Shown: positions 16,395-25,123, counted from the stretch's first letter. The stretch: 53,872 nt of DNA from an uncultured Clostridia bacterium (GCA_947581825.1 CANPVP010000011.1:1-53872); one strand, 5' to 3'. Notes: generated from the letters alone by a model not told the origin. Numbers and translations are program-made.

Positions 16395-16726
16395 AATGTT
16401 AATAAGTAGTTTAAGAAAGATTTAAACTGTGCTTTCTTTTCATTTGATAAAGAATTGTATTTATATATAATATCAGTTACTTCATTGTTATCGTTACTAA
16501 AGTTAATAGAAGGGTTTTCAGTACGATTAAGTAAATAATCAGTAGAACAATTAAAGAAATCAGCTATTTTGATTAAGTTATCTATATTTGGCTTACTCTC
16601 CCCTATTTCATAATGTGAAATTATTTCCTGAGATACTTCTACTTCTATTGAAAGCCTCGTTTGTGTCATGTTCTTTTCTTCTCTTAGCTTTTTTAAGTTT
16701 TTCATTTTAAAATTATTGCTACTCAT
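16385..16726 (-). CDS. XRE-family transcriptional repressor
   Basis: A 113-residue protein with an N-terminal Cro/CI-type helix-turn-helix: LKKLREEKNMTQTRLSIEV, then SQEIISHYEIGESKPNID and FFNCSTDYLLNR. The C-terminal 45 residues are a short tail. The start is the ATG at 16726 because GGAGGT lies 6 bases before it; the upstream in-frame ATG at 16744 overlaps that RBS. It is the only minus-strand gene inside the element and is divergent from the surface module, so it probably controls that promoter and its own. Confidence 0.9.
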   Translation of the reverse strand: MSSNNFKMKNLKKLREEKNMTQTRLSIEVEVSQEIISHYEIGESKPNIDNLIKIADFFNCSTDYLLNRTENPSINFSNDNNEVTDIIYKYNSLSNEKKAQFKSFLNYLLTLKE

Positions 16727-16865
16727 ACAAGCACCTCCAAACATATTAAATTATATAAAAAATAAGTCTACATACTAGAACATAAACTAATAAATATTAT
16801 TAGCAAGTGTTGTAAAAAATATTAATTAATGATATAATTCTGTTAGATAATTTTAAAATAATGTA

Positions 16866-16892
16866 GAATTTTGTCGAATTTTGTTATATAAT
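16866..16892 (+). promoter_or_regulatory. Promoter and possible repressor operator for the surface module
   Basis: A TATAAT at 16887-16892 is preceded by a direct repeat GAATTTTGT at 16866-16874 and 16876-16884, exactly 10 bases apart. No good -35 is seen, which fits a regulated promoter. The divergent XRE gene is 140 bases to the left. Confidence 0.55.
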
Positions 16893-16923
16893 GTGTACAG
16901 AAATAAGATAAAAGACTACAGAT

Positions 16924-16939
16924 AGGAGGTGCAATGTAA
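16924..16939 (+). other. Start-stop minimal ORF (ATG TAA) with strong RBS
   Basis: AGGAGGT is followed 4 bases later by ATG immediately followed by TAA (16934-16939), 50 bases before the surface protein's own RBS. It may be a ribosome-loading site or a decayed start. Confidence 0.4.
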
Positions 16940-16988
16940 AATAAGCACTTTATAAATAATTATAAGAAAGAAGAGAGGTAGGAAAAAA

Positions 16989-18221
16989 ATGAAAACAAAA
17001 ATTAATTTTAAAATCTTAATATCATTATGGATAATGCTATTAGTAGTATTATTAAATATGAATACAGTAAATGCAGCAACAGAAGTTGAGGAATTGTATA
17101 ATAAAATCCCTGATGAAATTAATGTAGATTCTACAGTTTGGGAAGAAATATCTAATATTATAGAAAATGAATATATATTAGATACTACAAAAATAAAAGA
17201 AAAAGTTGATTTGCCTGAAGGATATACTTTGCACATTATTTTTGAAAATGCAAATTGTTTAGACCAAGGAACAGCTTATATAACATATAATGGTAAAACA
17301 GTTGGAAATCCAAAATATCTTACAGTACATTATAAAGATGAAAATCAAAAGACTACAAGTAATGAGGAATTGGCAACAAAACTAATTGAAAATATGCAAA
17401 CTGCAAAATTTACATATTCATATAATGGAATATTAAATGATGAAAATTTATCAGGTGCAATTTTAAAGGATACACAAGAAGAACTAATTAAATCTATAAA
17501 AACAAAACTTAATGCAAGTTCAAATGTTGAGATTAAAGCAATTCAGAGTTTTGATGGAGGAGATAACACAGTTATTCATTATGTTGGATTATTTATAGAT
17601 AAAGTTTATTATGGTAGTGCAATCGTAATGCAAGAAGTTGTAAAAGAACAAGAAGAAACCAATAAATCAGTTTCAGTAACAGATAATACAACAAATATAA
17701 AATTAGAAACAGATACAACAGTAGTTCCAGAAAATACAGTATTAGAAGCAACAGAGATAAAGGAACAAAAAACATTAAATGTAGTAAAGGAAAGCCTAAA
17801 AGAAGTATCAAGTAAATTTATTACTTATGATATTAACTTATTATCAAATGGAACTAAAGTAAAACCAAACGGAAAAGTAAAAATTAGTATTCCGGTTCCT
17901 ACTGGTTTTGATACATCAAAATTAGTTGTTTACAGAGTATCAGATAATGGCGATAAAACAGAATATAAAGTAGCAGTAGAAGGAAAATATGCAACATTTG
18001 AAACAGACCATTTTAGCACTTATGTTCTTGCAGAAAAAGAAGCAAATAATCAGCAACAAACAACAGCTACTCCAACAACAACTGAAACTCAGAACAAAGG
18101 AGAAAAAGATAATACACCTAAAACAGGAACAACAAATATAATAGGATATGTATGTATATTAACAGTTATATCAGCAGTAGGAATCATAGCATTTAGAAAA
18201 AAACAAAATAGTATTTTATAG
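16989..18221 (+). CDS. Sortase-anchored surface protein (TPKTG)
   Basis: A 410-residue exported protein. Signal peptide about 1-31 (hydrophobic core, ending NAATE). A long beta/helix ectodomain follows, with Thr-rich segments near 225-250 and 365-380. The C-terminus is a classic sorting signal: TPKTG, a hydrophobic helix (IIGYVCILTVISAVGIIAF) and the basic tail RKKQ. xPKTG motifs are used by class B sortases of Clostridia, and a class B-like sortase is the very next gene, so this is its likely substrate. The ectodomain is not recognised. GAGAGGTAGG provides the RBS. Confidence 0.88.
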   Translation: MKTKINFKILISLWIMLLVVLLNMNTVNAATEVEELYNKIPDEINVDSTVWEEISNIIENEYILDTTKIKEKVDLPEGYTLHIIFENANCLDQGTAYITYNGKTVGNPKYLTVHYKDENQKTTSNEELATKLIENMQTAKFTYSYNGILNDENLSGAILKDTQEELIKSIKTKLNASSNVEIKAIQSFDGGDNTVIHYVGLFIDKVYYGSAIVMQEVVKEQEETNKSVSVTDNTTNIKLETDTTVVPENTVLEATEIKEQKTLNVVKESLKEVSSKFITYDINLLSNGTKVKPNGKVKISIPVPTGFDTSKLVVYRVSDNGDKTEYKVAVEGKYATFETDHFSTYVLAEKEANNQQQTTATPTTTETQNKGEKDNTPKTGTTNIIGYVCILTVISAVGIIAFRKKQNSIL

Positions 18222-18223
18222 AC

Positions 18224-18257
18224 AATAGGGCAGATAATATAACTTCTGCCCTATTTT
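18224..18257 (+). terminator. Internal terminator between surface protein and sortase
   Basis: AATAGGGCAG and CTGCCCTATT form a 9-10 bp GC-containing stem followed by TTT. It should lower sortase expression relative to its substrate. Confidence 0.75.
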
Positions 18258-18280
18258 TAATAAAGAGAGGGTAGAACAAA

Positions 18281-19057
18281 ATGAAGAAGGGAAAACACAA
18301 AGATCACAAAAAACACAAAGTAAATTATATACAAATATTATTTATAATCATCTTCATTTTAGGTATATGCAGTATCATGTATTACTTTTGGAAAGGAAAT
18401 AAGGAAAAACAAAAATACAATAAGATATTAGAGGATATTGTAATAGATACATCAGAGGTAACAGAACAAAAAACGGAAAGAATGTTACAGTTAGAAGAAC
18501 TACAAAAACAAAATGAAGAAATAATAGGTTGGTTAGAAATAGAAGGAACAAGTATTAATTATCCAGTATGCCAAGCAAAAGATAATGATTATTATTTAAC
18601 CCATAATTACCAAAAGGAAAAAGCAGTTAATGGCAGTTTATTTTTAGATAAAGATTTTGACTTAACAAATGGTAGTAGCAATTATTTAATTTATGGTCAT
18701 AGAAACAAGCAAGGACTTATGTTTGAAGATTTAATTAAATATAGTAAAGAAGATTTTTACAAAGAACACACAAAAATTAAATTTACAACTACCAAAGAAG
18801 ATGTAGAATATGAAATAATGTCAGTATTTTATTCAAGAGTGTATTATAAAAGTGAACAAAATGTATTTAGATATTATTACTTTGTAAATGCAGAAACAGA
18901 GGAAGAATACAATAACTATGTAAATAATGCAAAGAAAGTAAGTATATATGATACAGGAGTTACAGCAAAATATGGAGAACAACTACTAACACTTTCAACT
19001 TGTGAATATAGTCAGGAAGATGGAAGATTTGTTGTAGTTGCTAGGAAAGTGGTGTAA
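18281..19057 (+). CDS. Class B-type sortase
   Basis: A 258-residue transpeptidase with an N-terminal membrane anchor (about 17-36). The catalytic set is complete: His140 in YLIYGHRNK, Cys241 in LTLSTCEYS and Arg249 in DGRFVVVA. The fold pattern and TLSTC fit the class B group, which in Clostridia anchors xPxTG proteins. Predicted to cleave the TPKTG motif of the upstream protein and join it to cell-wall peptide. GAGAGGGTAG is the RBS. It is followed 3 bases later by the papain-like protease, so both are co-expressed. Confidence 0.92.
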   Translation: MKKGKHKDHKKHKVNYIQILFIIIFILGICSIMYYFWKGNKEKQKYNKILEDIVIDTSEVTEQKTERMLQLEELQKQNEEIIGWLEIEGTSINYPVCQAKDNDYYLTHNYQKEKAVNGSLFLDKDFDLTNGSSNYLIYGHRNKQGLMFEDLIKYSKEDFYKEHTKIKFTTTKEDVEYEIMSVFYSRVYYKSEQNVFRYYYFVNAETEEEYNNYVNNAKKVSIYDTGVTAKYGEQLLTLSTCEYSQEDGRFVVVARKVV

Positions 19058-19060
19058 TAT

Positions 19061-20242
19061 ATGAAAGATAAAATTATATTTAGTATTTTAATTATAGTAT
19101 CAATATTTAATATTTGTAGTAATACAGTATTTGCAACAAATGATACACAAAATCTCCCTACATCTTATGATTTAAGAAATGATATAGCTATAAATGTAGA
19201 AAATCAAGGTCAAAGAGAGTGGTGTGCGATTTATTCAGCTACAAAAGTAGTACAAACAACATTAGCAAAAACAAGAAATATTAATTATAATCTGTCAGAA
19301 TCATATCTTGCTTATTCATTTGCAGAATATTTTGGTGGTAGTTTTTCTGATTTAAAAAATGCTGAAGATGTAAACCATTCTACTGGTGCTGTTCAAATGA
19401 CATTTGGAAAACAAGTATTAGAAAGTGATTTTCCTAATAAAGATTATGAATTTAATGCTTCTAATAAGGAGAAGTTTCAAAATGCAGATATTGTAATAAA
19501 ATCAGCAGAAGAAGTAACCTTTAATAATAGAGAAGCAATGAAAAAACATATTATGGAAAATGGTGGAATACAAGTAATAATAGATGGTAATCAAAAATGG
19601 TATAACTTTTCAAACTGTGCAATATACTGCAATGAGTTTAGTTCAACTTGGGAAGAAACATCTCATGGAGTTACAATTATAGGGTGGAACGATAATTATT
19701 CAAGAGATAATTTTAATTCAAATTGTAAACCTCAGAATAATGGTGCATGGTTAATATTGAACTCTTGGGGAAATGATTGGGGAAATAACGGAACAGCTTG
19801 GGTTTCTTATGAGGATATTTGGATATACGAACAACCACTAGGTGTAAAGAATGTAAAAATTATAGGTGATCCACCTGTTACTGAGGTTTCATATAGTCAA
19901 CGCAATGGATATGTGCAAGCAGTTATAAAATCCGATGAAGAACTAAAAGATATTGATGGTTGGGAAACAAGCGATGATAGGAAAGTTTTTATAAAAACTT
20001 TTAATGAACCATTTACACCATATACTATAAATGTGTATTCTGAAATAGATAATTCTTCAGTACCGGTTGAAATCAATATTACAAATGCAGATTTCAAAGT
20101 TTATGATACTAATTCTACTATTCATATAGAGGGAAAATATAAATTAAACAGTAAAGATTTAAGATTAGTTATAATAGTGTTAGTACCAATTTTAATAATA
20201 TTATTATTTATTTTAAAGCATTTAAAAAAGATAAAAAAGTAA
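19061..20242 (+). CDS. Membrane-anchored papain-like (C1) cysteine protease
   Basis: A 393-residue exported protease. Signal peptide about 1-25; C1 domain about 33-260 with Gln49 (oxyanion), Cys55 in QREWCAIYS, His202 in TSHGVTIIGW and Asn234 in NSWGNDWG. The residue after the Cys is Ala rather than the usual Trp. There is no long propeptide: only about 8 residues separate the signal peptide from the mature-type LPTSYDLR, so activation may differ. A beta domain (260-360) and a C-terminal membrane helix (about 368-386) anchor it facing outward. The gene starts 3 bases after the sortase stop. Confidence 0.9.
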   Translation: MKDKIIFSILIIVSIFNICSNTVFATNDTQNLPTSYDLRNDIAINVENQGQREWCAIYSATKVVQTTLAKTRNINYNLSESYLAYSFAEYFGGSFSDLKNAEDVNHSTGAVQMTFGKQVLESDFPNKDYEFNASNKEKFQNADIVIKSAEEVTFNNREAMKKHIMENGGIQVIIDGNQKWYNFSNCAIYCNEFSSTWEETSHGVTIIGWNDNYSRDNFNSNCKPQNNGAWLILNSWGNDWGNNGTAWVSYEDIWIYEQPLGVKNVKIIGDPPVTEVSYSQRNGYVQAVIKSDEELKDIDGWETSDDRKVFIKTFNEPFTPYTINVYSEIDNSSVPVEINITNADFKVYDTNSTIHIEGKYKLNSKDLRLVIIVLVPILIILLFILKHLKKIKK

Positions 20243-20269
20243 ATAATAATAAAAATTAAGGGGGATATT

Positions 20270-20743
20270 ATGAAAGAGGAAAAACAAAAATCTATATATA
20301 TAATTTTGATAATAATAGGGATATTGATAATAGGTCTAGTGTTATTAAGTTATAATTTAGATTTAAAAGAAAATATGGAATCTTCTGATATTCAAGTGGA
20401 ATTTGAAGATTTTGTAGGTAATGTTTGTAAAGCAGGAAAGATAACGAAAGAAGATTATAACAACTTGATGTCAAAATTAAGTTCAAGTGGAGAAAGTTAT
20501 GAATTATCAATAGAGATACAACAACTAGACAAAGATGTATCAAAAAAAATAAATAAAGAGGATACATCAATAGGAGAGAATGTATATTATGGAACATATA
20601 CAGAACAAATGTTGAATAGTTTAAATAATACAGGAGTATATTCATTAAACGAGGGAGATGTAATACAATTAAAAATACTAAAGTCAGAGAGTCAAGAAAT
20701 AGTAGCACAACAAACAGGTATGATAACAGTAAATGGAAATTAA
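20270..20743 (+). CDS. Small single-pass membrane protein
   Basis: A 157-residue protein with an N-terminal membrane helix (about 9-29) and a soluble outward domain with mixed helix and strand. AAGGGGGAT gives the RBS. Its position between the protease and the Ig-like protein makes it part of the surface module. The helix is not followed by a pilin motif. Not recognised. Confidence 0.68.
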   Translation: MKEEKQKSIYIILIIIGILIIGLVLLSYNLDLKENMESSDIQVEFEDFVGNVCKAGKITKEDYNNLMSKLSSSGESYELSIEIQQLDKDVSKKINKEDTSIGENVYYGTYTEQMLNSLNNTGVYSLNEGDVIQLKILKSESQEIVAQQTGMITVNGN

Positions 20744-20772
20744 AAATGTAATTGAATAGGAGATTTGATACT

Positions 20773-21798
20773 ATGTTTAAAACCTTAATTTCAAAATTTA
20801 TGGCAAAATCAATTATAGCAAAAATAGTTATAGTTTCATCTACAGTAGTTGTAGTTGGTGGAGCAACAACAGGTGCAATCTTAATACCAAAATATATAGA
20901 ACAAAAACAAGAGGAACAAAGGCAAGAACAAATAAGACAAGAAAATGAGGCAGATTTAGCCAATATATCAATAACATTAAAAACAGATAATTATAAATTG
21001 CCTTGGAATGGTGTTACACAGGGGATAACTATAGATAGATATGAAAATTTAGAAGATGTAATGCCATTTAAACTAGGAGATGAAATTGATAAAGAAAAAC
21101 AGAAAAAAGTAATGATAGAAATGTTTGTAGAAAATTATACTGGTGGAGAACTAACAGTTGAAGTTGACCCAAATATGAATGAAAGCACAAGAGGAGATTA
21201 TAATGTTATATTTACAGTAACATCTGAAAAAGGAAACACAAAATCAGCAACTGGAATAATATCAGTTTTAAACTATTATAGACCAAATATAATTATAGAC
21301 AAAGCAGACATAACTATAACAAAAGGAACAAATGTAGATATAATGGAAGGTATTACAATAGAAACAAATTTACCAAAAGAAGAACAAGGAGAAATAAAAA
21401 CAGAAGGAACAGTTGATGTGAACAAAGTTGGAACATATACAATAACATATACTTATATACCAAAAGAAGGACTAGAAGGAGAGCCAATAGTTGGAACAGG
21501 TACTAGAACTTATAGAGTTATAGAAAAACCTAATTTAAAATTGAATACAAAATACACTATAGAAATGATTGAGAATATAGGTGGAGAAATAATATTTACA
21601 TCAGCAAATCAGTATAAATATACTACTTTATACTCTAATGGTGGAAATGGTGGAACAAGAACAGGCACATACACAGTAAAAGGAAATAGAGTTACCCTAA
21701 AATGCCCAGAGGATTGGGGAAATGAAACAAAAGATTTAATAATTAATAATAGTAATAATACATGTTATTGGGATTTAGACTATGAAAATCTAAATTAG
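20773..21798 (+). CDS. Ig-like (DUF5011-type) surface protein
   Basis: About 341 residues. A membrane helix (about 15-38) is followed by a Gln/Glu-rich charged stem, then beta domains; the segment with KADITITKGTNVDI and GTVDVNKVGTYTITYTY has the rhythm of DUF5011/bacterial Ig-like repeats. The last 80 residues are a separate Gly/Thr-rich beta part. No LPXTG motif, so it is held by its N-terminal helix. The start is ATG 20773 with AGGAGA 9 bases upstream; a TTG at 20752 would add 7 residues but has no RBS. Confidence 0.75.
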   Translation: MFKTLISKFMAKSIIAKIVIVSSTVVVVGGATTGAILIPKYIEQKQEEQRQEQIRQENEADLANISITLKTDNYKLPWNGVTQGITIDRYENLEDVMPFKLGDEIDKEKQKKVMIEMFVENYTGGELTVEVDPNMNESTRGDYNVIFTVTSEKGNTKSATGIISVLNYYRPNIIIDKADITITKGTNVDIMEGITIETNLPKEEQGEIKTEGTVDVNKVGTYTITYTYIPKEGLEGEPIVGTGTRTYRVIEKPNLKLNTKYTIEMIENIGGEIIFTSANQYKYTTLYSNGGNGGTRTGTYTVKGNRVTLKCPEDWGNETKDLIINNSNNTCYWDLDYENLN

Positions 21799-21852
21799 TT
21801 TACTAATTTAAGATATGAAGTTACAAGATAATATAAAAATCAATTCTAGGGC

Positions 21853-21861
21853 AACCTCGTT
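21853..21861 (-). repeat. AACGAGGTT box 3 of 4 (inverted)
   Basis: AACCTCGTT on the plus strand, 33 bases before a terminator. The whole stretch 21847-21914 resembles 24979-25039 (CTAG, the box, AGAAATT, ATTATG, GGCTC or AAGCTC, GCTTATTTTT). Confidence 0.55.
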
Positions 21862-21886
21862 ACAGAGAAATTGAATAAATTATGAA

Positions 21887-21914
21887 TAGGCTCCAATTTT
21901 GTGAGCTTATTTTT
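21887..21914 (+). terminator. Terminator after the surface module
   Basis: TAGGCTC at 21887-21893 pairs with GAGCTTA at 21903-21909 (one G-T), followed by five T. The rest of 21799-22031 holds AT-rich promoter-like sequence. Confidence 0.7.
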
Positions 21915-21988
21915 ATAATTAAAAAGTTAGAAGGCTAATAGATATAATAAAATATAATATTATAGGAGTTGCAAAAATCAATTTAATG

Positions 21989-21999
21989 TGTTAAGCTAC
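21989..21999 (+). repeat. Interspersed repeat, partial copy B
   Basis: TGTTAAGCTAC, matching the core of the 15-bp repeat at 11367 and 26965; 33 bases before the gene at 22032. Confidence 0.45.
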
Positions 22000-22031
22000 C
22001 TGAGAATAAGTTATGTAAGAGGAAATATAAA

Positions 22032-22538
22032 ATGTTAAAAATGGTAAATGAAAGAGATATAAATAAAAAAACAATACATTTTAAAATAAATCATTCAGCA
22101 GTAGATATTCTACTTACATTGTTATTAAATAATATAGAAAATGTTAGCAAATTAGATGAAGAAAACTTTTATCTTCTTGATTGTTTAATTAAATGCAAAT
22201 TACTATTTTGTGAAATTGAGATCACAGATGACTATTCTGAAAATGTAAAGAAATTGCTTCTATATTGTAAAAGAAAAAGACACTTTAAAAAATGCTTAGA
22301 CAATTATACTTATGTATATTTAACCAGTAACAATTTAGATTCGTTAATAAATTTATTAAAAGATAAAATAAAAACTACTTCTCTACTTCAAATGGAAGAA
22401 GAAATATTAGATGACTTAATAAGTGCAAAAATGAGTTTTTATGACAATATTTTTGAAAATGTGGAATTTATAAAATTAATGCAAGAAATAGAAAAATTAA
22501 AAATTATGAGAGGAAAAAAAACAAATGAGATTATCTAA
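22032..22538 (+). CDS. Hypothetical helical protein
   Basis: A 168-residue, mostly helical protein with several Cys in the middle (CLIKCKLLFCEI, CKRKRHFKKCL) that are not spaced as a clear zinc site. AAGAGGAAA precedes the ATG. It overlaps the next gene by 14 bases, so the two are coupled. Not recognised. Confidence 0.65.
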   Translation: MLKMVNERDINKKTIHFKINHSAVDILLTLLLNNIENVSKLDEENFYLLDCLIKCKLLFCEIEITDDYSENVKKLLLYCKRKRHFKKCLDNYTYVYLTSNNLDSLINLLKDKIKTTSLLQMEEEILDDLISAKMSFYDNIFENVEFIKLMQEIEKLKIMRGKKTNEII

Positions 22539-22803
22539 AATACAAAAATTTTTGAAAATTAATAATATTAATTACACCTATTCTACTGATATGTACAGTA
22601 AAAATGAATATGGAAGCATATCAATAAATGATGAAAGGACTAATTATACAAGCATTTCCGAAATTACAGGAACTAGAGGAACAACAGTTAGTGGAATATG
22701 GGCATCATATAGAGAGGATAAATCTATAAAATCTTTTGTAACGCAAAGTCAAGAAAATATAATTAAAAGAATACAATCAGATATGGATAAGCAAGAAAAA
22801 TAA
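22525..22803 (+). CDS. Hypothetical small protein
   Basis: A 92-residue protein whose start lies inside the end of the previous gene, with GAGAGG upstream. Basic N-terminal helix (LSKIQKFLKINNI), beta middle, helical tail. A strong terminator follows at once. Not recognised. Confidence 0.65.
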   Translation: MRLSKIQKFLKINNINYTYSTDMYSKNEYGSISINDERTNYTSISEITGTRGTTVSGIWASYREDKSIKSFVTQSQENIIKRIQSDMDKQEK

Positions 22804-22804
22804 T

Positions 22805-22830
22805 CTGTAGAAGTTATCTACAGTTTTTTT
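22805..22830 (+). terminator. Intrinsic terminator
   Basis: CTGTAGA at 22805-22811, perfect partner TCTACAG at 22817-22823, then seven T. Confidence 0.88.
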
Positions 22831-22904
22831 CTTCTTTATATGGTTAAGAAAGGAAATGAATTAAAGACAAATGGAAGAAAAATTAAAATTATAGAGGTAT
22901 ATAT

Positions 22905-23354
22905 ATGAAGGATTTGAAGGGCATAGAAATATACTTTAATAATTTAGATGTTATTGAACTACCAAAAGAATATTTTACACAGATAGATTTTAAAGATATA
23001 AGAAAAAATATGCAAGTATTTGTTAAAGATAAAATGGAAGCAATTCAATATGAATGTGCAGAAAAAGTTAAAATTATAATAATGAAAGAGTGGGCTGAAA
23101 GAACTAGAATAAATTACAATGAAAGAAATAGAGAAGTGTCATTAGATACACTAGGCGAATTTAAAGAAGAAGTAAAGAATATTAATCTGGTAGAAAGGCT
23201 AGTGCAATATAGAGATATTTCATTTATTGCCCTAAAATTTAAAAATAAATATTACACTATATCTGTTCCAAGTCAATATGAGGAAGGACAAAATAAATAT
23301 CAAAGAGTAAATGTTAGAGGAAATATAGTTGAAATAATTATAGAAAATATTTAA
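22905..23354 (+). CDS. Hypothetical protein upstream of the AAA+ ATPase
   Basis: A 149-residue soluble protein, Lys/Glu-rich, with a helix near 35-65 and a beta-rich end. The ATG follows TATAGAGGTATATAT. It lies 33 bases before the AAA+ gene on the same strand and may be its partner. Not recognised. Confidence 0.65.
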   Translation: MKDLKGIEIYFNNLDVIELPKEYFTQIDFKDIRKNMQVFVKDKMEAIQYECAEKVKIIIMKEWAERTRINYNERNREVSLDTLGEFKEEVKNINLVERLVQYRDISFIALKFKNKYYTISVPSQYEEGQNKYQRVNVRGNIVEIIIENI

Positions 23355-23387
23355 AACTACAGAGAAATATAAAAAGAGGTGGTAAAT

Positions 23388-24923
23388 GTGGAAAATATTT
23401 TAGACAATGAAGAAAAACAAACTACAGAAGATATTGTAAAAGAATTGGATAATTGCATTGGATTTAATAATGCAAAAGAAGTTATAACAGAGTATGCAGA
23501 ATATCTTAAATTGTATAAAGAAGAAAAAGTACATATTGGAAATAGAAATATAATCATATATAAAAGTGGAATCAATAGAGATTATAATAAATTGCTAAAT
23601 GTAATAAATCATTTACTATTTAAAGAAGAAATAACAACATATAAAGAATATGAAGTTCTAAAAGATACAATGCGACTTAGAAATCCTACATTAGACCAAC
23701 AAAAATTATATGTAATAGATGACCCAAATATCAAAGATTCAAAAGTAGAAGAAATTATAGATTCAAATGTAAATGCAGTATTTATTTTAGTAGTATATGA
23801 AAAAGGAGATAACTTTGAATCTAAAAAATATTACAGTACAGTAGATAATATTAGAAATAAGTTCTTTTGGGAGCTTACCCTTTCAGAGCCAACAGAACAA
23901 GAAAAGAATAAGTATATTAAGAAAGTAATTAAACAGCACCACTTTTCTAATAAAACAACAGATAAAGAATTAAAAGCAATAACTTGCTATGATATAGAAA
24001 CGATAGATAAATGTTTAATGTCAGCATTTATAAAAGCTACTAAAGAAGAAACAACAGAAATAACAGCAAAAGAATTAAATATTATGAAAAACCCTAACTA
24101 CAGAACAGGATTAAAGAAATTAAATAAATTAGTAGGACTAGAAGATGTAAAACAACAGATACAGCAAATAATAGATTATGTGCAAGTACATAAACAAAGA
24201 GGACACTCCCCTACCCTACACATGATTTTTAAAGGAAATCCTGGTACAGGAAAAACGGAAGTTGCAAGATTAGTTGGAGAAATATTTGCAGATTATGGAA
24301 TATTAGAAGATAAATTTGTAGAAGTTGGGAGAAATGACCTAGTTGCAGGTTATGTAGGACAAACAGCACTAAAGACACAGAAAGTAATTGAACAAGCTTT
24401 AGGTGGTGTATTATTTATAGATGAAGCCTATTCCCTACTTCCAAACTCTGAAAGAGATTACGGAACAGAAGCAATTTCTACTTTGATAAAAGCTATGGAA
24501 GATCACAGAGATAATTTGTGTGTAATCATGGCTGGATATTCACAAGAAATGGAAGAATTTTTGAAAAGTAATTCTGGATTTAGTAGTAGAATTGCATTTA
24601 AAATTGATTTTCCTGATTATTCTACAGAAGAATTATATAGGATATTTACAAAGTTAGTGAAAGAAGGACATTTCAAATTAAATAGGAACTGCAAAGCTAT
24701 AATAATGGACTTCTTATATAATGAGATTAAAAATAAAAATAGTAATTTTGGTAATGGTAGATTATGCAGAAACTTATATGAACACATCTTATTTGAACAA
24801 GCTACAAGAGTAAGAAAAAATAAACTAAAAGATATAAATACAATAATTGCAGAAGATGTAATAAGTGTAGTAAATAAAATGAAAACTAAAGCAATTAGCA
24901 GAAAAATTGGATTTAGTGCATAA
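23388..24923 (+). CDS. SpoVK/CbbX-type AAA+ ATPase with degenerate N-terminal domain
   Basis: A 511-residue protein. The C-terminal half is a full AAA+ module of the CbbX/SpoVK/EccA group: Walker A GNPGTGKT (283-290), LVAGYVGQTALKT pore-type segment, Walker B GGVLFIDEAYSLL (Asp345-Glu346), sensor GYSQEMEEF and arginine motif NSGFSSRIAF. Residues 1-230 look like a second AAA+ fold without Walker motifs. Members remodel protein partners. The start is GTG 23388 with AGAGGTGG 5 bases upstream. Ribosome spacing rules out GTG 23379. Neighbours do not identify its substrate. Confidence 0.87.
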   Translation: MENILDNEEKQTTEDIVKELDNCIGFNNAKEVITEYAEYLKLYKEEKVHIGNRNIIIYKSGINRDYNKLLNVINHLLFKEEITTYKEYEVLKDTMRLRNPTLDQQKLYVIDDPNIKDSKVEEIIDSNVNAVFILVVYEKGDNFESKKYYSTVDNIRNKFFWELTLSEPTEQEKNKYIKKVIKQHHFSNKTTDKELKAITCYDIETIDKCLMSAFIKATKEETTEITAKELNIMKNPNYRTGLKKLNKLVGLEDVKQQIQQIIDYVQVHKQRGHSPTLHMIFKGNPGTGKTEVARLVGEIFADYGILEDKFVEVGRNDLVAGYVGQTALKTQKVIEQALGGVLFIDEAYSLLPNSERDYGTEAISTLIKAMEDHRDNLCVIMAGYSQEMEEFLKSNSGFSSRIAFKIDFPDYSTEELYRIFTKLVKEGHFKLNRNCKAIIMDFLYNEIKNKNSNFGNGRLCRNLYEHILFEQATRVRKNKLKDINTIIAEDVISVVNKMKTKAISRKIGFSA

Positions 24924-24988
24924 ATGGAAACAGGAAGAATAACAGCATAAACTAATACCAGTTATTTCATAAAAAGCCCTAGAAATCA

Positions 24989-24997
24989 AACCTCGTT
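24989..24997 (-). repeat. AACGAGGTT box 4 of 4 (inverted)
   Basis: AACCTCGTT within CAAACCTCGTTTG; the first half of a segment that ends in a terminator, parallel to the one at 21847-21914. Confidence 0.55.
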
Positions 24998-25011
24998 TGA
25001 AGAAATTATGG

Positions 25012-25039
25012 ATAAGCTCTAAAATTAGGGCTTATTTTT
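25012..25039 (+). terminator. Terminator after the AAA+ gene
   Basis: ATAAGCTC at 25012-25019 pairs with GGGCTTAT at 25028-25035 (one G-T), then TTTTT. Confidence 0.78.
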
Positions 25040-25056
25040 GTCTATTCTACTTTTTA

Positions 25057-25085
25057 TTGATATATAAATAAAAATATGATATTAT
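25057..25085 (+). promoter_or_regulatory. Sigma-A promoter for the three-part nuclease
   Basis: TTGATA at 25057-25062, 17-base spacer, TATTAT at 25080-25085. It gives the nuclease gene its own transcript. Confidence 0.75.
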
Positions 25086-25123
25086 AAATAGCAGATGAAT
25101 AGTAAGTTGTAAGGGAGAAACTA

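Noticed and set aside
20292..20963. 223-residue minus-strand frame with hydrophobic stretches
   Set aside because: Antisense to two convincing surface-module genes; hydrophobicity comes from A-rich sense codons.
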